In this document: piece after piece, positions 38,315-50,006 of the stretch
Layout of the letters: each line of letters opens with the position of its first letter
Position numbering within the stretch: position 1 is the first letter of the stretch
NCBI GenBank assembly: GCA_039881145.1
Contig: JAYKKI010000095.1
Coordinates: forward strand, 8,422,501-8,486,500
Length of the DNA stretch: 64,000 nucleotides
DNA from: Druceiella hillmani
Taxonomy: Eukaryota > Arthropoda > Insecta > Lepidoptera > Hepialidae
Direction of reading: 5' to 3'
Program-made: the position numbers and the translations under genes
Notes under the pieces: model-generated
Told to the model about the DNA's origin: nothing
What the model saw: the letters and a program-made list of their open reading frames with translations, nothing else
The model's database searches: none

Positions 38315-40580
38315 ATCCAACAAATTTTGTCACATTGTGAACATTTCGACGGAGTTCAAGTCGCAAATTTTGAAGTAGACTATAATATTACGGTAATAGT
38401 TGTGGCACTATGACGTATTTTTCAACATAAGACTGTATTAATACCCCATATGTCAATTAACTAATTATTTTTGTGATGGGATTGTTTGGTAAATATCGGT
38501 TCGATAAATTCTTTAGTCATAACCACTGACGTTTAGGGTGTGATACACTTATCCCTAATTAGTTTAATCTGTTAAATGCATACTGAAAGCACAAATATTG
38601 TACGCACACATCTGAATGAAAATTAAGTTGATCCTGGTACAACTATCCAAACAAAATATTTATAGATTTTGTGTAATTCTTGTTAATATTTCTCAACTGT
38701 ACCTTGATAGCATTCAAGACAAGTAAACAAAACCCGCATTGAAACTCTGGAGTCTCTTTTAGTAAGTGATTTTAATTTGTTGATATCAACCTGGATTGAA
38801 CTCTCAATGTGTAATCGCTACTATAGCTGAAATTGTCGTAAGGAATCACTGTTATTGTCAAATATACTGCGTTTGGTTCCTGACGCAGAACAACCGTACT
38901 GAAATTTGTAAAATAAACAGTGAAGCACATGGATTTTGAGGTCATGCATATTTTTGAAACTTCAAATAGGATTAAAGAAGGCAAAATGCTCCTTATATAC
39001 TATTTGACCGTCCCGAATATTTTTGAAGTTTTTTAAAAATTCTTTGTTTTTCTTTGAAAACAACTTTCAAAACATCGTGTTTTTAATTACAGCTACGTTT
39101 ATTTGACACAAATCGAAGACAAAATTTTACGGACGTATCTTATGTTCCTTAAGAACTAGCGATTCTGAATATATTGTTTTTCTTTAAATACCATAATTTT
39201 GGTAATAATCAGAGGGATGTCTTTCCGATGATAACTTCCAATTAATATATTTCATTGCTTCCCTCAAATTGCAGATATACTATCAAGGTTGAATGACTAG
39301 TTTTGTACAATGGATTACAATGTATCTGATAATTTTGACAATGGTTTGCGTATTTTGCGAAAATTTGGTTCAGGAATTTCGTGAATTAGAAACAAAAGTA
39401 ATCATGCTGAAACTTATACCAGACATGAGTGAGTATTAATATTTTCAAAGAATTTAATACTTATTAATCTATTATCTATTTGTTAATAACTTAAGCATTG
39501 TTTTTTATCCTTAAGATAACCAACAAGAGTCTGTAGAGACATAGTAAACGTGTTGTTATTATTAGTTTAACAGCTGACTCGTCGATATTTCATAAGGTAC
39601 ACAAGTTGAGGCAAAGAAAAGTTCATACTAAAAAAATTCATTTATTGTTCAATAAATCTTCGACATTACATTGTTAGCGCGGCGAATGAACTACCTGAAT
39701 TCTACTACGTCCGCACGTAGCCTTCATATGTCTTTATTTTAAGTAATTTTGTACATAAAATACATTCTTCACATGAATAAATTGTATCACCATTTCAGGG
39801 TCCAGATCTGAACGATGTAATGGACACGCTTCAAGAAATCGTATAAAGGGGCGACAAGGGAATCTTCACCGTGTGCCGTCTTTTTGATTTAAGGATGTCA
39901 TTGCTACCGAAATTTTGTTAATATAATCATATCTTATGTAATAGTTGCATCTCAATTATCTGGATTGCAGGAATGAATACGTTTGCAAATGGATTTAAAT
40001 TCTAAAGTTTCATTGATAGATTTATTAGTAGCGAATATTATTTTAATCTGTGCTCAAAGCGCGTATCAAAAATATATATTTTTATGACTATAAGCTATAA
40101 GATTGTAACGTGGATTTATAATCATTTTTAATTAAATATCATTATATATTCTAATCTACAGACATAACTTTATTATTAGTCTTCCATATGAGTATTTGTG
40201 CGATTAAATATGAATTGAGTGAAATATCGCTGGCTATGCCCTGATTAATTCGCGCTACTCCATATGTTAGTTTTCCTCAAGAAAACCTAGAAATGTGGGA
40301 TTTTTTAAAATGTTTCCAATTTTTAATCGCCATAGTGACATAAATACGAGACCAGGTTCAACAGTTGACTTTGTTAAATTTAGTTTACGAATTGTATTCA
40401 ATACTGCTGCATTACGTTGCCGTAAACATTTCAAAATTATTGTTTTACGCAACATAAATATATTTTTTGATAGATATTTTACTTAAAACATATTTTTTGG
40501 TACTGATACCCCCATAAAAATATACTTTTGATCGGTCTACAATATTGATCACGTACAATATTGGAACGTCACACGTTAAT
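38315..40580. repeat. Right arm of a large inverted duplication
   Basis: This is the reverse-complement partner of 33940-36211, carrying the same receptor exons on the plus strand. The two receptor fragments are therefore divergent, with 5' sides facing a spacer of about 2.1 kb. Similarity continues through the intron and both flanks, so it is a DNA-level duplication and not retroposition. Edges are estimated by eye to within about 30 bases. Confidence 0.82.
39275..39975 (+). pseudogene. Gustatory receptor pseudogene on right inverted arm
   Basis: This is the mirror copy of the receptor fragment at 34.5-35.2 kb. Exon 3 is 39275-39428 with a good gtgagt donor, but it has TGA in place of the Trp codon near its start (YYQG*MTSF). 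Exon 4 begins near 39799; the ancestral ag|GT acceptor has become gg, leaving an AG one base upstream that would shift the frame. Exon 4 also has a TAA stop in LQEIV*RGDK and an extra T after LLPKF that shifts the frame. At least four independent lesions make it non-functional. Confidence 0.75.
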
Positions 40581-43500
40581 ATGTCCATTCCGCATAAATA
40601 ATTTCTACTCGTACGAGTATTTACGTCTTGCCCCTAACTCATAAAGATCTCACGGATCCAATCGACGCATATAATACATGTGTAATAATTAATCTATTTA
40701 TTATTCTTCAAAATATTGTTCGCATTAGAATATCATATTGCATGCCTAGCAAAAAGACATTATCATACATTATCGGAGACATATAAATATTAGTTTTTTC
40801 TAATGAAGAAAGTTTTACTTACATTCGTTTCTAGTGATTTATATTCCTAGAAGATTCATTAATGTTGATTATTGCGAAATATAATAAGAACGATTTGTGT
40901 GAATGTCGTCTAAATGTAGAAGGAATAATCTATTTTTCATTTTAGTTTATATAATAATTACTGTCAACATTTGAATAGTGTCGAATATTATGTCTCTTGT
41001 TATGATGTAATCGATATGAAAGATGCATTAATCATCTAATTTTATTGTGGATGTATAAAACACGATGTATACAGTGAATATATTATATCTATCTTACGTA
41101 ATGTTTCAGAATCGCGTTACTAGTGTTGAATTATTGTAATTAATGTCATTTACGAATTAAGTATAAAGAAAATATTTTATTGAATTAGCTAAAAATCAGC
41201 GCAAATATCAGATATGTTTTAAATAAATAACGATTCTCATTAGGGTAAAGAAAATAAAACAAATTAAGGACTCATTTATAATGTTCCAGCCTTGTTAAGC
41301 AGCTATCATGTGTAGTCTACCGGAAATTAAATGTCCGATTAGTTCTCATACTGTCGGCGGGATAACGAGCAATGTAAGACACTCAACAATTAGCGGTTTT
41401 CTAATGTTCAGAGTAAACAGATCAGCCAATATTTAATACTTCAATGCACACGACCCACAAAAATCGCTCTCTCAAGCAATCGTAGCTATTCTAACCGACT
41501 CTCGTCGGTCCAAAGTTTATGAGTCAAAACGTTATAACGGAGAAAAGGATAGAACTATGACAGAGCACGCGTTAATCGAGACGAAAGGATGAAGTCGGCG
41601 ACGCGCTCCTCCTAAGGTTTGTGTTGATTCGTTAGAAAAGAGGCCACCGACTTTCTTCCATAACATTCTTGAAACGCGTCTTGCATTTCAAAAATGTTAT
41701 GGGAGAAAGTTAAGGGAGAAAGTATTCACTACTCATGGCAATAATTTTATACGAAACTGAACATTGCCGACAGTCATTGCTGCCGTGTTCACAGTGGATT
41801 TAGCCGCCGGATCACTTCACCTACTAATACCCTTTTTTATAAGCGTGAACAATGTTCGTGGGCCGGATTCGTTTAAACACATTGTTAAACACGCAGCTGC
41901 CATAAAGAGCCAATGTAAGAAAGTAAATACGGAAGTAGGTAACGACCATATAATACTCTGTCTTTCCATAATTATAGTCTTTCATAGTTTTATTTCGAGC
42001 TCTGAAAATAATATATTTATTTATAACTCTAATTTTATTTTTAATAATTGTCAGCTTTGTAATATTAAAGAAGAATAATTAATACTAACTTAAATAGATT
42101 TAGCAAAAAAATATTTGTATCAAAAAGGTTTCATTTTAAATCTACTAAAAGGAAATAACTTATAACGACTAACAGAACGAACCTAAATTCGTTTTCTAAT
42201 CATCTCCTAATCCGAAACTATTGACTGTTAAGCTGATTCTTTACCCTTACCCGCTGTCGCCGGCAAAAAGTAAATGTAACAATTTTCATGACTTGGACAT
42301 CGGGAAGTAGGTGAAATATAGATTGCAAAATTTGTAGCAGACAGACAGATAATAAAGTAAGTAAAATAAAAGCTAATATACTTAGTTAGAGAGTAAAACC
42401 CTGTACCACTTCATTCATTTAAAGTACATAATATCATCCATAAAAATCTAGACGGAGAGACAGTGTTTCTAGTATTAACTAAACTAAGACTCTTTCTCCA
42501 CATTATATTTCATGAGAAGATGGAAGAAAATAACCCACCCCCGTTAATTTAAAAAATAAAAACACCCTCATAATGTTTGCTAATGGCAATCAAATTAGAA
42601 ATTCAATTATAATGTTTGATTTTGTAATAATTGGCGTTCATTGACATTTTATAGTTCATTGACATGTGAATTGTCTGAAGCCACTTATCAACTCAATATA
42701 TGAAGTTTGTAAAAGCACCTTGCGCTCAATATAGTGTGTATATTGATTGCTAGCGTCCTCACCAAATGAATGACGTAAAGTAAATACAATATTATTTTAA
42801 TTGTAATAATGGATTATTCCACGTACAGGTAATAAAAGAAAGCCATTACTTAATTGCGAAAAAAAATAATTCTATGTGTTTCTAGAGATTCTTGACTACG
42901 TGACAATAAACGGCAGAAATATACAATTAAGCAAATTAATAGTGGACTTTATGAATTATACTCGCGTATTGGTTTGGGTTTGATTATTCTATATATTCCA
43001 AAACCCAAGTAATCTTGGAATCACCTTTGTCTATGAATATATTCAAATGCATTTCTGTGTGTTTGTCATCTCATATGTCTTTGTATTAGTTAGAAGCACT
43101 TACATTCGTAGTAAATCCCAATTCAAAGACGTCCTTTTTAAGGCAAATGATGAATTGATTACGTATATTTTTAAAAGATTTAAAGTTGAAATAATACTTT
43201 CATATTTTTGAAATTAATTTATACGTGTACTTGGCTCATAATGAACTGAGACTTTCGAAAATTCGTTTACGATTAAAAAGTTTTTTATTAGAGTCTGCGG
43301 GGAACTAAAAGTGCAGTAAAATATTACAATCATAAAAGTTGTTAGACAGGGGCGCATTATGTTGGTGTAAAGGCTGTATTTAAATCCATGAAGAAATTAC
43401 ATGACACTGGCGGTTGAAATGTCTGGCATTTGATGTAGCTGACAAAATAAATAAAACTCCTTTGTAAGTAGGGAATAATTAAAATATATTAAGTAAAGTG

Positions 43501-43755
43501 TCAATAGTTCTTCATAAATAATTTTAATGCCGCCTATTAAGCGTGGATGTGAGTCCTAAGTGATACGAATAAACGGCTATGTGCGTATCGGAGCGCCAAA
43601 GTAAAATTTTGCACACGTCTATATTTCCTGATATCGTTGATAAAAGATAACCAAAATAAAAAAAACAAACATGAGAATATTAAAATTCGTTTCGGCATTC
43701 TTACATTCATATCGTTGGAAAGAGGGGAAGGAGGGGCTGATGGCCAGGTTATTTT
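40581..43755. other. No gene recognised; GC-richer patch at 41.3-41.9 kb
   Basis: A locally GC-richer, non-repetitive patch (about 41340-41900) contains the 28-bp hairpin and a plus-strand 104-codon frame (41764-42078) whose first third (VFTVDLAAGSLHLLIPFFIS) falls in the patch and whose end is low-complexity. It could hold a regulatory element or an unrecognised exon; nothing decisive is visible. Confidence 0.35.
41650..41710. repeat. 28-bp near-perfect hairpin
   Basis: Left arm 41650-41677 (actttcttccataacattct...), five-base loop gtctt, right arm 41683-41710 (gcatttcaaaaatgttatgg...). There are three mismatches, all transitions; two become G:U pairs in a minus-strand transcript. It is followed by a partial duplication 'gttaagggagaaagt' and lies in a locally GC-richer patch (about 41340-41900). 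Confidence 0.7.
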
Positions 43756-43759
43756 AAAT

Positions 43760-44240
43760 TTTTACATTTTACACACAGACTAAAAAAACATAACACGCTC
43801 TGTGAGGATTCCGTACACATTTAGGCACTTATAAAAGTTTAAGACTATATTGTACTTCACAGTAAAATGTTAACAAATATTAACTTTTCGTAAATTAAAT
43901 ATACTGCGTACTATACCTTTCATAGGCATAAATGCAAACTAACTATAAAAATGTATAATTCCACATAGAATTAGAAATCATTGACTATTAGATTTTTTCC
44001 TTTACTTGTACCGTAATACCTCTCATCATCTCGACTTTCAATATTGTAGTCCACCGGGAAAACTCTTTAGGTTATGATGATGACATTTGAAGGTCCATAT
44101 CCTTTCATTTGGTGAATCAACAACCTTGATATCGCAGCCGTTTCTGTGAAAAAAGTTTTGACAGACGGGCAGACGGACGGTCAACTAAGTGATTCCATAA
44201 GGGTTCCGTTTTTTTTCATTTTGAGGACATAACCCTAAAA
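43760..44240 (+). repeat. Lepidopteran dispersed repeat, copy 3
   Basis: The 5' part is degraded ('cacgctctgtgaggattccgtaca'). The 3' part is well preserved: GACAGACGGGCAGACGGACG at 44160-44179, then 'gattccataagggttccg' and a tail 'gaggacataaccctaaaa' (44222-44239). It aligns with copy 1 through the shared 'attccacatagaattag' block (43959-43975; compare 26704-26719). All three copies have the same orientation. Confidence 0.65.
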
Positions 44241-45970
44241 TTAAATGTTCCAAATTAATATTTAATTCAATTTTAAAAGAAATATCGACGTATCATGTCC
44301 CAATCTGTGTGATACAGAAAAAATGTTCTATCCTTCTTTCTAGGTGGATACGTAGGCATGTACATTAAATTTTGTTTAAAAATTTTGCCACATATTAATT
44401 GAAATGTCCACATGGAACGCTAGAGATACTTAAAAATTTTCATTCACGCAGCTCTGAATCCCTAGAAACACTGAGGTTGTAACAGACAAAATTACGGACG
44501 GCTATCACGAATCATATAAGGGCTGCTTGTTTCACTACTAAGCCTAAAAAATGAATAAAATAAATTATATACAATTACAATGAGATCACAGTGGAAAATC
44601 CTCGAAAGTTTTATGCCTAAAACTAAATAACTAAATTTTATAAAGCAATATAGAGGTTAACTTCAAACTTAGGCCCCTATAAAATTTAAGGGCACGTAGT
44701 ATTTTTATTAAACAATTTCGTCCACGGCCCTTTTTTATATTTATAGATACACAGTTACCTAATATTACTTTGCTGGCCCTAAAAGTTTTGTGAACTTCTC
44801 ACAAACTATCAGTTTTCACAGACTAGGAAATGGGGAGATGTGACTTTTTTGTATACATTTATAGCCACATTTTCAAAATCATCTTAAATATTATTCAGAA
44901 AAATAAAATGGAAACTTCATAATTCACACTTTCGAATGTAATTTCACACGATATGTGAAATTAAAAAACTAAAATTTCAAGTAATTATTTGTCTTCTCAA
45001 AAATTTTCGTAATAATAACTTTGTTAAATAATATGACACCTGCCGTTTAATGTATTCAATCGGTATGACAAACAGTTTGAAGTTTCTCCGTTAAACGTTT
45101 CCTGAGAAAAAGGTTATGACCCTCAGATGTGCGTCCGCTTACAGGATTGCATATGCGTAAGCGCCAAAATTAAAATAGTTTTACAATAGTTCCAATTTTT
45201 CTTTTGAATGGAACTCTAAAAATAAAACAGTTTGTACGAAAGTATGTTTGAGAATGAATGAAGCTAACGAGTATATCGAGATGAGTAGAATAATGTGTGT
45301 TATCATCTCTTTTTACTGTGCCTGGTGGAATAGGAGGTATTGTGTAGATAGGGTAAATAGAAAACCCGTTTCATGATTAACTGATGTAATGTTTCTTTTT
45401 ATTCCTAAGCAATTAGTAATTTGTTTTAGGTTATTTCATAATCAGTTGCTTATCTCCTAAACGTGATTTGTATCTGTAGATATTTTCCTTTGTAAGTTAA
45501 TAAATGTTACAAAAGTAGATAGGTATATTTGGTTTTACAGCTTTCATCCAATTGAATTTAAATAACAGATTAAAAAAGACTAACAAATTTATAAATGTTA
45601 TTTCTTCACACGACCGTAAACCAGTTCTTCAACAATATCACACTTTATTGGATTGGATTTCCTATTTTACCCCATTATTAAACGTATATGTTTTTCATCC
45701 CTTCCTCAATATTTCAGTACAAATAGAAATAAAATGTTTACTTAAATTAATTATTTCAAAATATCATAAATAGTAGAAATAATGGTAGCGCAATATGCTT
45801 AATAATAGACTACATCATTTTAAAAGGGCTATTGATAGCGTGAGACTGAACATAAATAACAAGTGGTTATTTTTGAAAAACACAACAGAACCGAATTATG
45901 TTTTCTAGAAAAGATAAAATCATGAAAAAAGAAAAATTTGTACATACATAATGTTTGTATATAAAGTGTT
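44241..45970. other. No gene recognised
   Basis: A block 'tgcatatgcgtaagcgccaaaattaaaat' near 45147-45175 recurs in similar form at 47124-47152 ('tgcatatgcgcaaacgttaaaattaaaat'). A faint GACAGACAAAATTACGGACG at 44481 hints at another decayed dispersed repeat. Confidence 0.4.
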
Positions 45971-45974
45971 TTCT

Positions 45975-46330
45975 TCATCATCATCAGCCATAGGACGTGC
46001 ACTGATGAAAATTATCCGCCCTATAGAGATCGCACAAGGATCGATACCGTGGCTCGCATCCAAAAGCTGCCCGCGATTTTTAATAGGTCATCTGTCCTAG
46101 CAGGGGTTTGACCCGCTTTGTGTGGTTTGATACATGGACACCTTTCCGGAACACCTATTCTCACGTGCTGTATGGGTTGCCTATTTCCACATCAGTCTGT
46201 CAATCCTACGAGCTACATCCGTGACCTTAGTTCTTCCGAATTCTCCTTATCACAGGTCATATTTCGTAAAGAATCCTCGAGCATACAGGTAGCCTACAAG
46301 GGCGCTAATGAAAACCACAAAAAAATCTAA
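45975..46330 (-). mobile_element. RTE-type LINE 3' fragment
   Basis: Minus-strand blocks RTKVTDVARRIDRLMWK, then TDDLLKIAGSFWMRATVS and LVRSL, end in a GATGATGATGAAGAA tail. They match the C-terminus of the lepidopteran RTE-family polyprotein (arginine-rich 'WxGHxxRR' region, then TRWxDDLxKxAGxxWMRxAxDRxxWR) and its TGATGATGAT-type end. Several frame changes show that it is an old 5'-truncated insertion. The sequence is clearly less AT-rich than the flanks. Confidence 0.75.
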
Positions 46331-48233
46331 TTATTTGTAAATATTTAGGCACAGATACGAAACAGATAAAACACAAAAACCAAGGTAGTGAGCAAATTAT
46401 CAATTTGTGTAAATAACTTCTATTTAGTTTACGGAGTAATATGCCTTTCCTATTTGTTATCGCTATTTTGTAATACATATTTAATCAGGTCGATATTTTA
46501 ATTCAAGTTTTTATTTCTTTCGGACAAAGAGAGTGCTAATATTATGTAGCATTTTGATACATTGGTTAAAGTTAGAAAACATTATAGTTAGTACACTTGT
46601 AACAATTACGTTAGCATCCAGAAGGGGCCAATCGAAGTAAGGGAAGAAATGTGTTTCCAAGAAACTGTTAGGAAATACGCACAAACCACGAAAACTATAG
46701 ACATATACGTACGTATGTATATACGTAGGTACGTTTGTATGAGAACTTTCAAAGCGTTATAAAATCTTATTAGAGCACCCGATTGGCTACGGACTTTCCT
46801 ATTCGATAGTACTCAACGGAACAAATGAAACAATAAATTCCCTGCTATCCTTAAGTTTTGCTACCAACAATTTAAACCTACTTCACACAAAAACTGAAAG
46901 AATTACTTTGATTTAAAGCAAGCAATTGTTCCCAGTTATAATCCGAAAAGTTTTTTCAGTAGTAAATACAATTAACTCAATTATTTTTTCCATGGTGTGT
47001 GGAAGTTACTAGCAGGTCGCACGTTTGCAGTGGGAAAAATTACTGCCATGTTAATTGATTAAATAAATTATTTCTTTATTAAATAATAAATTCACACGTT
47101 GAATTTACATGTTCATTTAAAGGTTTGCATATGCGCAAACGTTAAAATTAAAATAATTTTAAAGTTGAATATAAACAATCATTAATAAAGCAAAACAAAA
47201 TATACACACGCATATTGATGTAAATTAAATATGATACTAATAACCATTCGTGAGCTGTCAAGTAGCCACGTAATGGCCTTCCTAAAGCATCCAATATGAT
47301 AATAAAACAATGGATATTCGAAAGCGATTGAGAAAGGAAAATGGTAGAAAATAATTTCATTTGAATGAAAACTTCCTGCTCTCATTATCACTTAGCGATA
47401 TCATAGTTTGGCATCGAAACAGTTCTCCAAGCAATTTATTTTACCTTTTTAATTGAATACTAATAGAATGTCATCAGGATTGATTATTATAAAAATAGGT
47501 CACGTATACGAACGGTGAATTATTAATGAATTTCTTATCGATCACTTACTTTGAACACTTCGAAACAACTAAGCAATATTCAAACATGCCCTAACTAACA
47601 AAATTTTCCCTTCTGACAAAAGATGATCAGGGCACCACTTTTATTGAAACTCTTCGGCCCATTTTATTCTGCAATCTGCAATCGGTATTTCTGGAAAAAA
47701 ATAAGATAAATAATAATATTGTTTTCAAAGCTGAAATAATTTACAGTCATTTAATATTTGCTCTATTTGAATTTTGTCAGATAATGATCTTTTAAACTGA
47801 GTATAATAATCTCATTTCTAAACTGAGTATAATAATCTTACCTATTTCTCACACCTTCCAAGCTATTGTGAATATGTATGTCGTATACTTGGTTTGTGCA
47901 AATACATAGGGGGCGAAAAAGATCCATAAATTTGACACTTCTCTCCGACAATATTGATAATAGTTTTGAATTCATTTACAAAGAAAAGTTTACACAAAAA
48001 GATACCAAACGCAATAATGTTATTGCGATTTCCACTGAATCTGTGAGATTCCAGTTCTATGGGCATTTAATTTCAGTGTTTACATGTGGATTTATCTACG
48101 ATTTGGAAGTGGCACTTTTTGTTTACCTTTACCTGCAGCATTCACCAGCGAATCAAAATTCTAAACGGATTTCTCGACAAAACCAACAGAAAAAAGGATT
48201 TTCTATCAGCCGATAATATATTTGGAGTGCCCG

Positions 48234-48280
48234 ACGCGGAACACTTTACTTCGATACACAAGTAAAGTGTAATTCCGCGT
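48234..48280. repeat. Short hairpin with 2-base bulge
   Basis: acgcggaacactttactt (48234-48251) pairs with aagtaaagtgtaattccgcgt (48260-48280) around the loop cgatacac; only two extra bases (aa or ta) are unpaired. It is less AT-rich than its flanks and lies about 270 bases from the inverted-repeat element at 48550. Confidence 0.65.
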
Positions 48281-48549
48281 TGATTATATGAGATACATTA
48301 TGATAGATTATATATTATATGAGTTTATAAGATTATACCAGCTTGTCCACTTTTTTGATTTGTTTTATGGGAGTCTGCACATTTTTAGACAAAGTATTTG
48401 AAATGCAGGTTTATTGTTAATTTTACATAATATGATATTTCGTAACTTCTTTTAGGGTGATTGCCTTATTCATGGTATATTAGTTAATTACTCAAAAAAT
48501 TAAATCAATTTCTATTATTTTTTAATTTATTATTTCATAACTTAATGAC

Positions 48550-48689
48550 ACAACGTGATGTAGTATTATTTCTACTTTATTTAAATTCTTTACGACGACC
48601 TATGTTTCGTTGTATGACAACATCTTCAGGTGGGCTATTTGTAAAGAAAGACTTGAAATAAAGTAGAATTAATACTAAATCACGTAGTT
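48550..48689. mobile_element. Short inverted-repeat element with hammerhead-like core
   Basis: Arms of about 45 bases (48550-48593 and 48643-48689) are inverted copies of each other; shared blocks are 'cgtgatgtagtatta' and 'tctactttattt'. The interior, on the minus strand, has CTGAAGA (fits CUGANGA), a stem-loop TGTTGTCATACAAC, then GAAAC and ATAGGTC (48629-48597). This is the order of a hammerhead ribozyme with short stems. Such motifs are carried by Penelope-like elements and small non-autonomous derivatives. Catalysis is not shown: stem I has only about two clear pairs and stem II has one unpaired T. Confidence 0.5.
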
Positions 48690-49273
48690 TTATTCAGAAG
48701 TGAAAAACTAAATTATAACGAATTTCTACAAAATTAACGCTAAATATATTCAAAATTTGAATTTCCGTTGATAGTACCGTCCACGAACCACTCAGTTTCA
48801 AGTTTATCTCTTATCATAGTATGTTCAGCATGACATTTTCTGCTTAAGACACTTCTCGGAACATAAATTGTTTATTTAACGATTTGTCCAAAATCAGGAT
48901 ATATTTAATTAACCTTTATCTGTTGCTTTCAATTGTAGCCCTTCCTTTCTTTGAGTCTTCCTTTTGTGAGAATTATGATTAACTTTCGCATATATCTTTT
49001 GAATGTCAAATATTGATGTAAGTAAATTAATGTTATATATGTGTTAAAATATTTTAAAAGTCGTCTTGAATAATTTCAAGGTTTATTATTGAATAAATTG
49101 TGTTAACCTGTGATACGCATAATAATCTAATTTTATGTTATTTACTAAAGAGGGTTTAAATAAAATCTTTAAAATATTTACACTTAAATTGGAAGATTTT
49201 AAAAATTAAGTTGACAGTTAATATCTTTTTTCCTGGCTATGCTATAGAAACTTCTCGAATATCGTTGGTAAGG

Positions 49274-49310
49274 TATATAAGAGCGCGGTGTTCGACATTC
49301 TGTTCAGTTG
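49274..49310 (+). promoter_or_regulatory. Candidate TATA + Inr core promoter
   Basis: gtatataagagcgcgg (49274-49289) places a TATAAG box about 28 bases before TTCAGT (about 49304-49309), a match to the arthropod initiator TCAGT at the usual spacing. The next ATG with a frame of any length (49387) opens only nine codons, so the transcript, if any, would need splicing or be non-coding. Confidence 0.35.
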
Positions 49311-49952
49311 GCAACTTAATTTAGGTGATCAAAGAGCATACAAAATATTGAAATTCCACCCAGAGACTTTAGAGTACACTCGCTTAATGAATTCCTTTGA
49401 AGAAGCAAAGTGAGCGGCGTAACACGAAATACTTGAAACCGCACTCTCTTATGCCATAATTTTTTGTTTACGTAACTGATTCGTTCGAAAAAATTAAATA
49501 CGGAAATTTTGACATCTCCGATAATTATAATCAAGAACGATCTCCAAAATCAAATTTTTAAAAATTGTATAGTCTCATTGGTAGCATCCCGAGTGATTCA
49601 CATAAGCTCATAGTGCAATAGAAAAATAATTTAATGCTTTGGGGAAGAATTGGAAATATTATATTTGGCTACCTCCTGAAAAAATCAAACAATCAATTTT
49701 TTTTTCAATTCCGTACACGATACAGTGAATCGTTTGAAAGGTTGTTTATAAAGATCTCAGAATATCACTTTCATTATTATAGGTATTATATCTTCAGAGA
49801 TACGTCCCCCCGCTTATATCTGAAACTACTCGAATTAGAATTATTAAGAAAAACTATGGGATTTTAGAAGCCCACGCGAAAGTTGTAGGAAAACTGTGGC
49901 GATAATTCTAGATGTTATAATTTTTTAAACATTCGCCGTATTTTTACGCCTA

Positions 49953-50006
49953 TGAAAGGTATAGTACATATATGTGTACTATACGAAAGGTATAGTACAC
50001 ATATAT
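49953..50006. repeat. Duplicated palindromic motif
   Basis: 'gaaaggtatagtacatatatg' is followed by tgtactatac and then 'gaaaggtatagtacacatatatg'. The motif is both a direct repeat and self-complementary (gtatagtac/gtactatac), giving a compact foldable unit. Confidence 0.6.

Noticed and set aside
38772..38984. 70-codon minus-strand frame on the right arm
   Set aside because: Runs opposite to the receptor exons on this arm. The mirror frame on the left arm has stops, so it is not a conserved protein.
41764..42078. 104-codon plus-strand frame in the GC-richer patch
   Set aside because: Only the first third lies in the GC-richer part. The rest is low complexity and no family is recognisable.
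47878..48216. 112-codon plus-strand frame
   Set aside because: Composition is more protein-like than most, but there is no recognisable domain and a weak start. Kept only as a remark.
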